A program made the position numbers and the translations under genes. A stretch of 64,000 bases of DNA. Origin: Aromatoleum evansii (GTDB taxonomy: Bacteria > Pseudomonadota > Gammaproteobacteria > Burkholderiales > Rhodocyclaceae). Of this stretch, positions 12,592 through 20,631 are shown piece by piece; the first letter of the stretch is position 1, and the number at the start of each line of letters is the position of its first letter. The notes below the pieces were generated by a model, which saw only the letters and a program-made list of their open reading frames with translations, made no database searches and had not been told where the DNA came from. The stretch covers positions 84,148 through 148,147 of the forward strand of contig NZ_WTVK01000004.1 of the NCBI RefSeq assembly GCF_012910805.1, given 5' to 3'.

Positions 12592-14499
12592 ATGCCCATC
12601 GAACCGGCCCGCCTGAGCTTCACCGAGGACGGCACGCCCTGCTCCGACGCCTTCGGCGACGTCTATTTCTCGCGCGACGGCGGGCTCGAGCAGGCACGGC
12701 ATGTGTTCATCGGCGGCAATGGCCTGCCGGAGCGCTGGCAGGAGCGCGAACGCTTTACCATCGTCGAGACCGGCTTCGGGCTGGGGCTCAACTTCCTCGC
12801 GACCTGGGCGGCCTGGCGCGAGGATGCGCAGCGCTGCGGTCGGCTGCATTTCGTGTCGGTCGAACGCCACCCCTTCCGCCGCGAGGACATCGCGACGCTG
12901 CACACCCGCTGGCCCGGGCTGGCAGCGCTCGCGGCGGAGCTGCGGGAACACTGGCCGGTGCTGACGCCGGGCATCCACCGCCTGCACCTGGACGGTGGCC
13001 GCGTCGTCCTGACCCTGCTGCTCGGCGACGCGCTGGACCTGATGCCCGAACTGCAATGCCGCGCCGATGCCTTCTATCTGGACGGCTTCTCGCCCGCGAC
13101 GAACCCTGAGCTGTGGTCGGCCGAGCTGCTGCGCGAACTGCCGCGCCTGGCGGCACCGGGCGCCACCCTCGCGACCTGGTCGGTGACAGGCGCCGTGCGA
13201 CGCACCCTGGGCGAGCTGGGTTTCCGCTGCGAGAGGGCGGCAGGATTCGGCGGCAAGCGCGAGATGCTGCGGGCCCGGATCGGCGACGCCGCCGACACGG
13301 CGTCGGCCGCCACGGCCCGCCATGCGCTGGTGATCGGGGCCGGGCTGGCGGGCAGCAGCATCGCCAACCGCCTTGCCGAGCGCGGCTGGACCGTAGATGT
13401 CGTCGACTCCGCGGCGGAGGCGGCGCAAGGCGCCTCGGGCAATCTGAGCGGCGTGCTGCGCCCGCTGCCCAGCCTCGACGACAACCGCCTCGCCCGCATT
13501 ACCCGCGCCGGCGCCCTGTACGGCCTGCGCCACCTGCAGCGCCTGAGCGCAGGCGGCCTGCCGGTGCGCTGGGAGGCGTGCGGGGTGCTCCACCTCGCAC
13601 GCGACCCGATGCACGAGGATAAGCAGCGGCGCGTGGTGGAGGCACAGCAGGCCCCCGAGGAGTACCTGCGTTTTGTCGCGAGCGAAGAGGCATCGCGCAT
13701 CGCAGGCTGGCCGCTGCCGCTGGGCGGATGGTGGTTTCCCGGCGGCGGCTGGGTCAATCCTCCCAGCCTGTGCCGGGCGAACCTGACCGCCTTCCCCGAG
13801 TTGATCCGTTGCCATTTCGGCAGCGACGTCGCCGCGCTGGAGTCGGACGTCGACGGCTGGCGCGCACTGGACGCGAACGGCGACGTGATCGCGGCGGCGC
13901 CCGTCGCGATCCTCGCCAACGGCGTCGGCATCCGGCGCTTCCCACAGGCTGCCGCCCTGCCCGTGCGCAGCGCGCGCGGCCAGGTGAGCCATCTCCCGGC
14001 CGAGGCGGACAGCGCGCCGCGCGTGGTCGTGTGCCGCCTCGGCTACGTCAGCCCGGCGATCGATGGCGTGCGCTGCGCGGGCGCGACCTTTTCGGTGGAT
14101 GACGAAGACGCCGCGCTGCGCGTCAGCGATCACCGCGAGAATCTCGCCAAACTCGATTTCATCCTGCCCGGCTTCGCCTCCGCTTTCGATCCAGCCCGCC
14201 TCGACGGACGAGTCGGCTTCCGCCCCGCATCCCCCGACCGGCTGCCGATGATCGGCGCAGTGCCGGCGGTGCCCCAGGCCGATCGTGCGAGTCCCCTGTC
14301 CTCCATCCCGCGCCACCCCGGCCTCTACGCCGTCGAAGGCTTCGGTGCCCGGGGGCTGGTCTGGGCCGCGCTGGCGGCCGAACTGCTGGCGAGCGAGCTC
14401 GCGGGCGACCCCTTACCGCTGGAACGCTCGCTGGTGGAGGCGCTCGATCCGGCACGCTACCTGTTGCGCCCGCCTCGCCGCGCGATGGCGGACGAGTGA
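12592..14499 (+). CDS. mnmC: Bifunctional tRNA modification enzyme MnmC
   Basis: 635 residues with two fused domains. The N-terminal methyltransferase part (about 1-235, VETGFGLGLNFLATW, DAFYLDGFSPATNPELW) corresponds to MnmD. The C-terminal FAD-dependent oxidase begins with a dinucleotide motif near residue 246 (VIGAGLAGSSIANRLAERGW) and ends with EGFGARGLVWAALAAELLA. It performs the last two steps of 5-methylaminomethyl-2-thiouridine formation at the wobble position of certain tRNAs. The gene is preceded by the lysS terminator, so it probably has its own promoter or receives read-through. Confidence 0.94.
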   Translation: MPIEPARLSFTEDGTPCSDAFGDVYFSRDGGLEQARHVFIGGNGLPERWQERERFTIVETGFGLGLNFLATWAAWREDAQRCGRLHFVSVERHPFRREDIATLHTRWPGLAALAAELREHWPVLTPGIHRLHLDGGRVVLTLLLGDALDLMPELQCRADAFYLDGFSPATNPELWSAELLRELPRLAAPGATLATWSVTGAVRRTLGELGFRCERAAGFGGKREMLRARIGDAADTASAATARHALVIGAGLAGSSIANRLAERGWTVDVVDSAAEAAQGASGNLSGVLRPLPSLDDNRLARITRAGALYGLRHLQRLSAGGLPVRWEACGVLHLARDPMHEDKQRRVVEAQQAPEEYLRFVASEEASRIAGWPLPLGGWWFPGGGWVNPPSLCRANLTAFPELIRCHFGSDVAALESDVDGWRALDANGDVIAAAPVAILANGVGIRRFPQAAALPVRSARGQVSHLPAEADSAPRVVVCRLGYVSPAIDGVRCAGATFSVDDEDAALRVSDHRENLAKLDFILPGFASAFDPARLDGRVGFRPASPDRLPMIGAVPAVPQADRASPLSSIPRHPGLYAVEGFGARGLVWAALAAELLASELAGDPLPLERSLVEALDPARYLLRPPRRAMADE

Positions 14500-14987
14500 C
14501 GGCAAGCGGACGATACATCGCGTTACACACTGGTACAGGGTTCCGGGTATAGGTCGAGGAATCTCGCCCCGGTATGATCATTGGCTTTGAAGCTTGGCCT
14601 CGAGGCCGGTTTCAGCCATGTCGTCCGTATGACGACGGAACGCGCCACCAGGAGACATGTGCTGCCCGTAATGCATTGCGTGGCGCACAGGCGCGACCTA
14701 TTCCCGCAGTTCGAGGCGATACGTCCAAGTCGGGACGCGCGGCAGCGCGCGTATCACATCCGAATTTTCCGGTGTGCGACGAAGGTATCGGCAGGAGACC
14801 TGAATGGGAGCTTGGGACGAGTGCAATTCATATAAATATCTTGGCTGGCGCACTAGAATGAGAATGATTCCCAAGGATATAGCGCTGCCTGGAAACGCGC
14901 GCGCGAGGCGCTCCGCGCGCGAGAATTCGGCTTCTGCGCCATGCGCCATTGTGTTTACTGCGTCGATCTGGTCGCAGTGAGGTTGTC
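14500..14987. other. 488 bp intergenic region without a convincing gene
   Basis: Short open frames occur (for example 14581-14835) but show no family signature, no good ribosome site and no protein-like composition. A Fur-box-like site is listed separately. The 3' end holds the leader of the histidine kinase gene, including GAGG-like sequence before its ATG. Confidence 0.5.
14857..14875 (+). promoter_or_regulatory. Fur-box-like half-conserved site
   Basis: AATGAGAATGATTCCCAAG matches the left two-thirds of the AATGAGAATGATT-type Fur boxes found in betaproteobacteria, but the right part is divergent. It lies about 113 bases before the histidine kinase ATG. Confidence 0.25.
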
Positions 14988-16544
14988 ATGCCCCGGGAGA
15001 TGCCCGACCCACCCAATGCCGAAGAGGTCCTCCGTGCAAGCGAGGCTCGCCTGCACGAAGCGCAGGCGGTCGGACGCATGGGCGACTGGGAACTGGATCG
15101 CGACACCGGCGCGATGAGTTGGTCTCCACAGCTGTACCGCCTGTTCGAACGGCCCAGCACGCAAGGCACCCCCGATCTCAACGAAGCCCTGGGTTACTAC
15201 TCGCTCGAATCGGTTGAGCTGACGCGTGCCGCGTTCTGGGAAGCGATCGACACCGGCGCGCGGCAGGAGCTGGAGCAGACCGTGCATCTGCCGTCGGGCG
15301 CCGAGCGCTTCCACGCGACGACGATCGTGCCGGTCAAGAATCACCGCGGCCGGGTGTACAAGCTCTACGGCACGACTCAGGACATCACCGAACGCAAGCT
15401 CGCTGAGCAGGAGCTGCGGCGCAAGACCTTCGAGATCGAGGATCTCTACCAGAACGCACCCTGCGGCTACTATTCCCTCGACGCGGACGGGATGATCATC
15501 CGCATCAACGACACGCTGCTGCGCTGGCTGGGGCATGAACGCGACGAAATCGTCGGGCGCAGGCGCGCCTTCGAGCTGTTCTGCCCCGCGAGCCGGGCGC
15601 TGTTCGGGCAGGTGTTCCGCACGTTCAAGAAGACCGGCCTTCTGCGCAACATGGACATCGAGCTGTTGCGCCGGGACGGTTCGTCGCTGCCCGTGCTGCT
15701 CAGTTCGACGGCCATCTTCGACGCGCAGGGCAGCTTCGTCGCCAGCCGGACGGTGCTTTCCGACAATTCCGACCGCAAACAGCTGGAACTCGAACGCGCG
15801 GCCCATGCGACGCGGCTCGCGGAGCTCTCGCGCCACATGGTCGACGTGCAGGAGAACGAGCGCCGCAAGTTCGCCGCCGAGCTGCATGACCACACCAGCC
15901 CCAACCTCGCCGCATTACAGCTCACGCTAACGAACCTCGCGCGCGCGCTGCCTGCCCCGGTCCTCGCGGAACTCGAACCCTTGCTCGACGACGCCAAGGG
16001 GCTCCTGCTCGACACCATCACGGGCATCCGCGACGTCTGCACCAACCTCCGCCCGGCGACCCTGGACTACGCTGGCCTGATTCCGGCCGTGCAGGACTAC
16101 GCGCAGCAGTTCCGCCAGCGCACAGGCATCGCCGTGCATCTCGACACCACCCATTTCACCATGCACTTGCCTTCCAACGTACAGTCACTGCTCTTCCGCA
16201 TCACCCAGGAAGCCCTGACGAACTGCGCAAAACATGCACGCGCGAAAAACGTCCGCATCCATCTGGAGAACTCCGACGGTCTTCTCTGCATGGAGATCGC
16301 CGACGACGGCATCGGCTTCGACCCCCACCATCTGGGCGAGTCCGGTACGACGCCCGGACTGGGGCTGATCACCATGAAGGAACGCGCCGAATTCGCGGGA
16401 GGAACCTTCGAGCTGAATTCGTCTCCGGAAACCGGCACCGCAATCCGGGTCAGCTTCGATCTCCAGGCGGGCGAATTCCGCAGGCAGCCGCGGCCGGCGA
16501 GATCTCAGGCGGCTGAACACTCGATGAGCACGGGGCGGGCATGA
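14988..16544 (+). CDS. PAS-domain sensor histidine kinase, NarX/UhpB type
   Basis: 518 residues without clear membrane helices, so probably cytoplasmic. A first PAS/PAC unit covers about residues 20-137 (ends KLYGTTQDITERK) and a second PAS about 145-265 (NAPCGYYSLDADGMIIRIND). A HisKA_3 dimerisation domain follows with the phosphorylatable His300 in ERRKFAAELHDHTSPNLAALQ (seen in part). The HATPase domain has N-box ALTNCAKHARAKN and G-box DGIGFDPHHLGES and GLGLITMKERAEFAGG. It is translationally coupled to the response regulator by an ATGA overlap. The signal is unknown; soluble PAS domains often bind haem, flavin or small ligands. The ATG at 14988 was preferred over TTG at 14949 because of the GAGG just upstream. 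Confidence 0.92.
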   Translation: MPREMPDPPNAEEVLRASEARLHEAQAVGRMGDWELDRDTGAMSWSPQLYRLFERPSTQGTPDLNEALGYYSLESVELTRAAFWEAIDTGARQELEQTVHLPSGAERFHATTIVPVKNHRGRVYKLYGTTQDITERKLAEQELRRKTFEIEDLYQNAPCGYYSLDADGMIIRINDTLLRWLGHERDEIVGRRRAFELFCPASRALFGQVFRTFKKTGLLRNMDIELLRRDGSSLPVLLSSTAIFDAQGSFVASRTVLSDNSDRKQLELERAAHATRLAELSRHMVDVQENERRKFAAELHDHTSPNLAALQLTLTNLARALPAPVLAELEPLLDDAKGLLLDTITGIRDVCTNLRPATLDYAGLIPAVQDYAQQFRQRTGIAVHLDTTHFTMHLPSNVQSLLFRITQEALTNCAKHARAKNVRIHLENSDGLLCMEIADDGIGFDPHHLGESGTTPGLGLITMKERAEFAGGTFELNSSPETGTAIRVSFDLQAGEFRRQPRPARSQAAEHSMSTGRA

Positions 16545-17197
16545 GCAGCGGAAAGATCCTGATCGCGCTCGCGGACGATCACCGCATGTTCCTGCACGCC
16601 TTGCGCGCGATGCTGGAAAAGGAGCCCGGTATCGAGGTGGTCGGCGTGGCGGGTACCGGCGACGAGCCCCTGGCCCTCGTCGCGGACAAAGCGGTAGACA
16701 TCGCATGCGTGGACATCGGCATGCCGGCAATGAACGGGATAGAGACGACCCGCCGGCTGCTGGCCATCCGTCCCAACCTCAAGGTCATCGGCGTGTCGGC
16801 CTTCTCGGATCGGCAGTTCGTGCTCGACCTGCTCAATGCCGGCGCGAGGGGTTACGTCACCAAGGCCGAAGCGGGCGAGGAACTGCTGCGCGCGATCCAC
16901 ACCGTGCAACTGGGCAAGACCTATCTGTGCCCCGACGTCGCCGCCACGGTGGCGAGCGCCCTGCTCGACAACACCCCGCGCGATACTTCGATGCCGCGGA
17001 TCACTGCCCGCGAACGCCAGGTGCTGCAACTGATCGCCGAGGGGCATACCTCGGGACGCATTGCCGAACGCCTGCACCTGGCCGCGTCGACGGTCGAGGT
17101 GCACCGCCGCAACATCATGCGGAAACTCGATCTGCACAGCGTCGCCGAACTCACGAAGTATGCCATCCGCAATGGCATTACAACGATATCGGGATAA
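16541..17197 (+). CDS. LuxR/NarL-family response regulator
   Basis: 218 residues. The receiver domain has acidic residues in LADDHR, the phosphoacceptor Asp58 in CVDIGMPAMNG and the conserved lysine in VTKAEAG. The C-terminal GerE helix-turn-helix (about 155-215) reads TARERQVLQLIAEGHTSGRI and STVEVHRRNIMRKLDLHS. It overlaps the kinase stop by 4 bases, so the two form a cognate pair. Target genes are not evident. The phasin gene lies directly downstream and could be one. Confidence 0.95.
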   Translation: MSSGKILIALADDHRMFLHALRAMLEKEPGIEVVGVAGTGDEPLALVADKAVDIACVDIGMPAMNGIETTRRLLAIRPNLKVIGVSAFSDRQFVLDLLNAGARGYVTKAEAGEELLRAIHTVQLGKTYLCPDVAATVASALLDNTPRDTSMPRITARERQVLQLIAEGHTSGRIAERLHLAASTVEVHRRNIMRKLDLHSVAELTKYAIRNGITTISG

Positions 17198-17363
17198 GGT
17201 CGATCGCGGGGAAAATACCTGGAAACCGGTATCCAAAACACGCAGAAAGATGTATGTCACGAGCAAGGCTGGCAACGTAGCATTCACCTTCCGCTTTGCC
17301 TGGCGCCAAATCGACGGAGATCGGATAGCGCCCATGATCACATACAGCCGAGGAGAGCTAGAC

Positions 17364-17921
17364 GTGAACACTCTTGTAACCACCCAGAAACTGGCGAAAG
17401 CCGCGAACGGCAACATCGAAGCCTTCCAATCGCTCGCCGACACCATCCTGAATGCGACCGAACGCCTGATGGCGCTCAACATCGATGCCGCCCGCAATGC
17501 CTGCGCGTGCGTGTCGGCGGGCGCAGCACCGCTGGTCGAGGGCGACATGCGCGAGCAGTTCGCCTCGCGCCTCGCCGTGCAGAACCAGTCGCTGGAACAG
17601 GCCGCCGACTACTTCCGCAACATCAATGCACTGTTCATCGAGACCCAGGGCGAGATCGCCGCTTTCGGCACCCGCCAGTTCGACGAAGCGGCACGCGGCC
17701 TGGGCGAGTTCGTGGAGCAGTTTGCCCACAGCGCCCCCGCCGGCACCAACGAGTTCGTCAATGCGATGAAGACCGCGATGAGCAACGCGAGCGCCGCTTA
17801 CGAGAGCTTCGTCAAGACCAGCCGCGACGTGGCCGAGACCAACCTCGCGGCCGCCAGCAATGCGCTGCAGCCCATCCTGACCGCACAGGCGAGCAACACC
17901 AGGGGCCGCAAGGCAGCCTGA
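17364..17921 (+). CDS. Phasin family protein (PHA granule-associated)
   Basis: 185 residues, helical, Ala-rich and without a signal peptide. It has the phasin_2 pattern: NIEAFQSLADTILNATERLMALNIDAAR early and SNASAAYESFVKTSRDVAETN late (seen in parts). Phasins coat polyhydroxyalkanoate granules and influence their size. The start is a GTG at 17364 with AGGAGA 8 bases upstream; no ATG gives a similarly phasin-like N-terminus. It ends with an intrinsic terminator. No other PHA gene lies in the window. Confidence 0.88.
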   Translation: MNTLVTTQKLAKAANGNIEAFQSLADTILNATERLMALNIDAARNACACVSAGAAPLVEGDMREQFASRLAVQNQSLEQAADYFRNINALFIETQGEIAAFGTRQFDEAARGLGEFVEQFAHSAPAGTNEFVNAMKTAMSNASAAYESFVKTSRDVAETNLAAASNALQPILTAQASNTRGRKAA

Positions 17922-17961
17922 GCGCACGCAGGCGCCCTGCTCCGCCAGCGGGGCTGCATGA

Positions 17962-17984
17962 AGGGGGCCGTCGGCCCCCTTTTT
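17962..17984 (+). terminator. Intrinsic terminator after the phasin gene
   Basis: Stem AGGGGGCC / GGCCCCCT with a 3-base loop, followed by a run of T residues, 40 bases after the phasin stop. Confidence 0.9.
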
Positions 17985-18010
17985 CATGTGCCACGCCGCC
18001 CGGCGCCACC

Positions 18011-18580
18011 TCAACCCCCTGCCCGTTCCAGCTTCAGCAATTCGATTCGGAACGTGGGCTCGTAGGGCGGCACGTTGCATTCGACGACGTCCGGCGGCGC
18101 CACCTGCAGGCGCACCCCTACCACATCGGCATGGATCGGCAGCCGGTTGACGCAACGGTCGGCAAGGGTGACGACGATGATCTGCCGCGGCTGCTTCTGC
18201 GCCAGCCACGCCACCGCCCGCAACATCGAATTCCCCGTGTACAGCACGTCGTCGACCACCACCACGGTGTAGTCCTTCAGGTCCAGCGAGCGCTGCGCCT
18301 CGTTCTCGTCCAGGCGGGTTTCGGGATGGAGCAGCGTCAGGTCGTCCTCGTAACGCTTGATGCGCAGATCGAGGCGCATCGGCGGCGGCACCCCGTAGTG
18401 GCGCTGCAGGGCCGCTACCAGCCGGTCTGCCAGCGGCGCGCCACGGCGCAGTATGCCGACAACGGCGACGGGATCGGCGCGGTCAAGCCGCGTGGCGAGC
18501 CTTTGCGCCATCTCCGCGATGACCAGTTCGAGCTGCGTTTCGTCGTAAAGACAGGTCCGCAATCCGCGTGGGCGTTCCAT
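18011..18580 (-). CDS. pyrR: PyrR-like uracil phosphoribosyltransferase/regulator
   Basis: 189 residues of the type I phosphoribosyltransferase fold. The PRPP-binding loop VVVVDDVLYTGNS (about 106-118) is characteristic of PyrR, as is GILRRGAPLADRL near residue 42 and DLRIKRYEDDLTL. In Bacillus, PyrR binds pyr leader RNA and has uracil phosphoribosyltransferase activity; in proteobacteria the RNA-regulatory role is uncertain. No pyr biosynthesis gene is adjacent here. A TATAGT-like -10 hexamer reads on the minus strand at 18625-18630. It is divergent from the MFS gene. Confidence 0.87.
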   Translation of the reverse strand: MERPRGLRTCLYDETQLELVIAEMAQRLATRLDRADPVAVVGILRRGAPLADRLVAALQRHYGVPPPMRLDLRIKRYEDDLTLLHPETRLDENEAQRSLDLKDYTVVVVDDVLYTGNSMLRAVAWLAQKQPRQIIVVTLADRCVNRLPIHADVVGVRLQVAPPDVVECNVPPYEPTFRIELLKLERAGG

Positions 18581-18668
18581 GTGCGCCTCCGGTCAGGCCC
18601 GCACGCGAAGCGGGCGATGCGGATACTATAACGCCGCACCTGGACGGCTGCGCACCGACATCCCCGAC

Positions 18669-18690
18669 CGGCCGCTGCGGCCGTTTTTTT
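18669..18690 (+). terminator. Intrinsic terminator in the divergent pyrR-MFS intergenic region
   Basis: CGGCCG, CTG, CGGCCG followed by seven T residues reads as a terminator on the plus strand. It lies 65 bases before the MFS ATG, and no plus-strand gene ends just upstream of it. Confidence 0.75.
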
Positions 18691-18754
18691 GCTTGACCTC
18701 CAACGATTTTACTTCCATCCTGACTCCATTCCGTACCACTTCCGCAGGCCCCGC

Positions 18755-19990
18755 ATGAAGACGCTCGACAGCAGGACGGCACTGGCACTTGTCGCCGGTT
18801 GTCTCGCCTCGGCCCAGGTCGGCAAGGTGCCCCCCGCACTCGGCGCGATCAGGGACCAGCTGGGGGTGGGCCTGATTCACGCGGGCTGGATCGCGACGGC
18901 GATCAATGCCGCCGCCGCGATGCTCGGCGTACTCGTCGGACTGGCGCTCGGCAGCCTCGGTGCGCAGCGCGGACTCCTCGCAGGGCTGCTGCTCCTGGGC
19001 CTGGGCTCCGCACTGGGAGCGGCGGCCGCCGACGGCCTGAGCCTGATCGCAGCGCGGGCGTGCGAGGGCGCCGGCTTCGTGCTGGTGGTGGTGGCCGCGC
19101 CTTCGCTGCTGGCGACCGCCGCTGCCGACGATCCCCGACGGCGCCGGCGGCTGCTGACGCTGTGGAGCTGCTACATGCCGACGGGGATGGGGCTGATGAT
19201 GGCGGTGGCGCCATACATCCTCCAGCACCACGGCTGGCGCGGCCTGTGGTTGGCAAATGCATTGGCAATCGGCACGTGCGTGCTGGTCGCGCTGTTCCTG
19301 AAGCTCGGGGCGGTACCGGGAAGCGGCCCGCGCCCAGTGCCGGTGGCGATGTTCTCGCGCACACGCCTCGCGCAGCCGGCGCCTTGGCTGATGGGGGTGT
19401 GCTTCGGCTGTTATGCTGCGATCTGGTTCATGATCGCGACCTGGTTGCCGTCGTTCGCAGTCGAGCACATGGGTTACACGCCGGAGCGGGCAACCTGGCT
19501 CACGGCCCTGGCGGTGGGGGGCAACATCCTCGGCAACCTGACGACAAACTTCTGGCTGGCGCGGGGGGTTCCGCGCTGGGCGCTGCTCGCCGGCGTGTCG
19601 GCCATGATGGGGGCGTTCGGCTGGTTCGTGTTCACGGCCGGCTACGATCCGGTCCTGCGCTCCGTGGCCGCAGTCTTCGTCTGCAGCGCAGGAGGCGTGC
19701 TCCCGGCAGCCACGATGGGGGGCATACCGCTGGTGGCGCGCACGCCTGCCGACATCGCCATCGCCAACGGCATCCTCATGCAGTGCTCGAACGTCGGCAC
19801 TTTCATCGGCGTGCCGGCCATCGCAGCGCTGGCGACCGTGCTCGGCGGCTGGGACGGCGGCCGCTGGCTGATCCCGGTGCTCGCCGGCGTTGGCGTGCTG
19901 GCGGCGTGGGGGTTTCGCCGGATCGAGCTGCAACCCGCGGAGGATGCCGGGAGGGATTCACCGGCGGGGATGCTGGCCGAGCAGGTCTGA
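18755..19990 (+). CDS. MFS transporter (CynX/NimT-like)
   Basis: 411 residues, about 12 hydrophobic segments, so an inner-membrane secondary transporter. It starts MKTLDSRTALALVAGCLASAQVGKVPPALG. The middle contains PTGMGLMMAVAPYILQHHGWRG, typical of the family's helix 5-6 loop. The substrate cannot be told; relatives carry cyanate, nitroimidazole-like or small organic acids. The ATG at 18755 follows 22 in-frame residues that are not hydrophobic. A TTGACC hexamer at 18693-18698 may be its -35 element, but no good -10 follows. Confidence 0.85.
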   Translation: MKTLDSRTALALVAGCLASAQVGKVPPALGAIRDQLGVGLIHAGWIATAINAAAAMLGVLVGLALGSLGAQRGLLAGLLLLGLGSALGAAAADGLSLIAARACEGAGFVLVVVAAPSLLATAAADDPRRRRRLLTLWSCYMPTGMGLMMAVAPYILQHHGWRGLWLANALAIGTCVLVALFLKLGAVPGSGPRPVPVAMFSRTRLAQPAPWLMGVCFGCYAAIWFMIATWLPSFAVEHMGYTPERATWLTALAVGGNILGNLTTNFWLARGVPRWALLAGVSAMMGAFGWFVFTAGYDPVLRSVAAVFVCSAGGVLPAATMGGIPLVARTPADIAIANGILMQCSNVGTFIGVPAIAALATVLGGWDGGRWLIPVLAGVGVLAAWGFRRIELQPAEDAGRDSPAGMLAEQV

Positions 19991-20165
19991 CGGGAGGGGA
20001 CGAGTAAGCACTCGCTGCAGAAAACCGTCCCCCTCCTGACCGGTAGTCTCGGCTGCGCCTCGCCGCTTCACCGCCCGCGAGCAGTGCTCGCCGAAACCCC
20101 TGCTCCGCCCCCCTGAAAGGGGAGGAACCGCCTCCCAGACCAACGTCGTCTATTCGGTTGCCAGC

Positions 20166-20630
20166 TCAATCATTGCGGAATTCGACCGCTTCGCGGCGGC
20201 CGAAGCCGGCGGCGTTGTCGATGAAGTAGAACTTTTCCGGATCGAAGCGGTACCAGCGAACCTTCGCCAGCGCTTTCACGATGAAGGCGGGCGCCTGGGC
20301 GATCTTTCCGACGACCGGGTACTTTTCGCCATAGAGCTCGCGCGCACGGTTTTCCTCCGCCCCGCCGATCTCCACCGCGCGCCCTTCGGCCTGGATGCCC
20401 TTGATCTCGTGCCAGTCCGCACAATCTTCCTGGATCGTGATGGCGATGCGGGCGTCGTGCGCGATATTGCGGCTGTGGCGCGTAGTGGGCGACGACAGGA
20501 AGTACAGCTTGAAACCGTCATTGACGTAGAACACGGTCGCCGCCCAGACGCCCTCCGCGCCGCATGAGGCGATGCTCATCGCGTGGCGGGCCTTGAGGTA
20601 GTCGAGCACCTTTTCGCGCAAGGCGCTCAT
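20166..20630 (-). CDS. Pyridoxamine 5'-phosphate oxidase-family (flavin-binding) protein
   Basis: 154 residues of the split-barrel flavin-binding fold. Signatures are MSIASCGAEGVWAATVFYVNDGFKLYFLSS (in parts), TRHSRNIAHDARIAITIQ and IKGIQAEGRAVEI. Such proteins bind FMN, F420 or haem; the substrate is unknown. The ATG at 20630 lies one base beyond the stop of the sigma-54 regulator gene, so both are likely on one transcript. A role in the phenol pathway is only suggested by position. Confidence 0.85.
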   Translation of the reverse strand: MSALREKVLDYLKARHAMSIASCGAEGVWAATVFYVNDGFKLYFLSSPTTRHSRNIAHDARIAITIQEDCADWHEIKGIQAEGRAVEIGGAEENRARELYGEKYPVVGKIAQAPAFIVKALAKVRWYRFDPEKFYFIDNAAGFGRREAVEFRND

Positions 20631-20631
20631 G

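Noticed and set aside
14581..14835. 84-codon open frame in the gap before the histidine kinase
   Set aside because: No good ribosome site, no family pattern, and odd composition; treated as non-coding.
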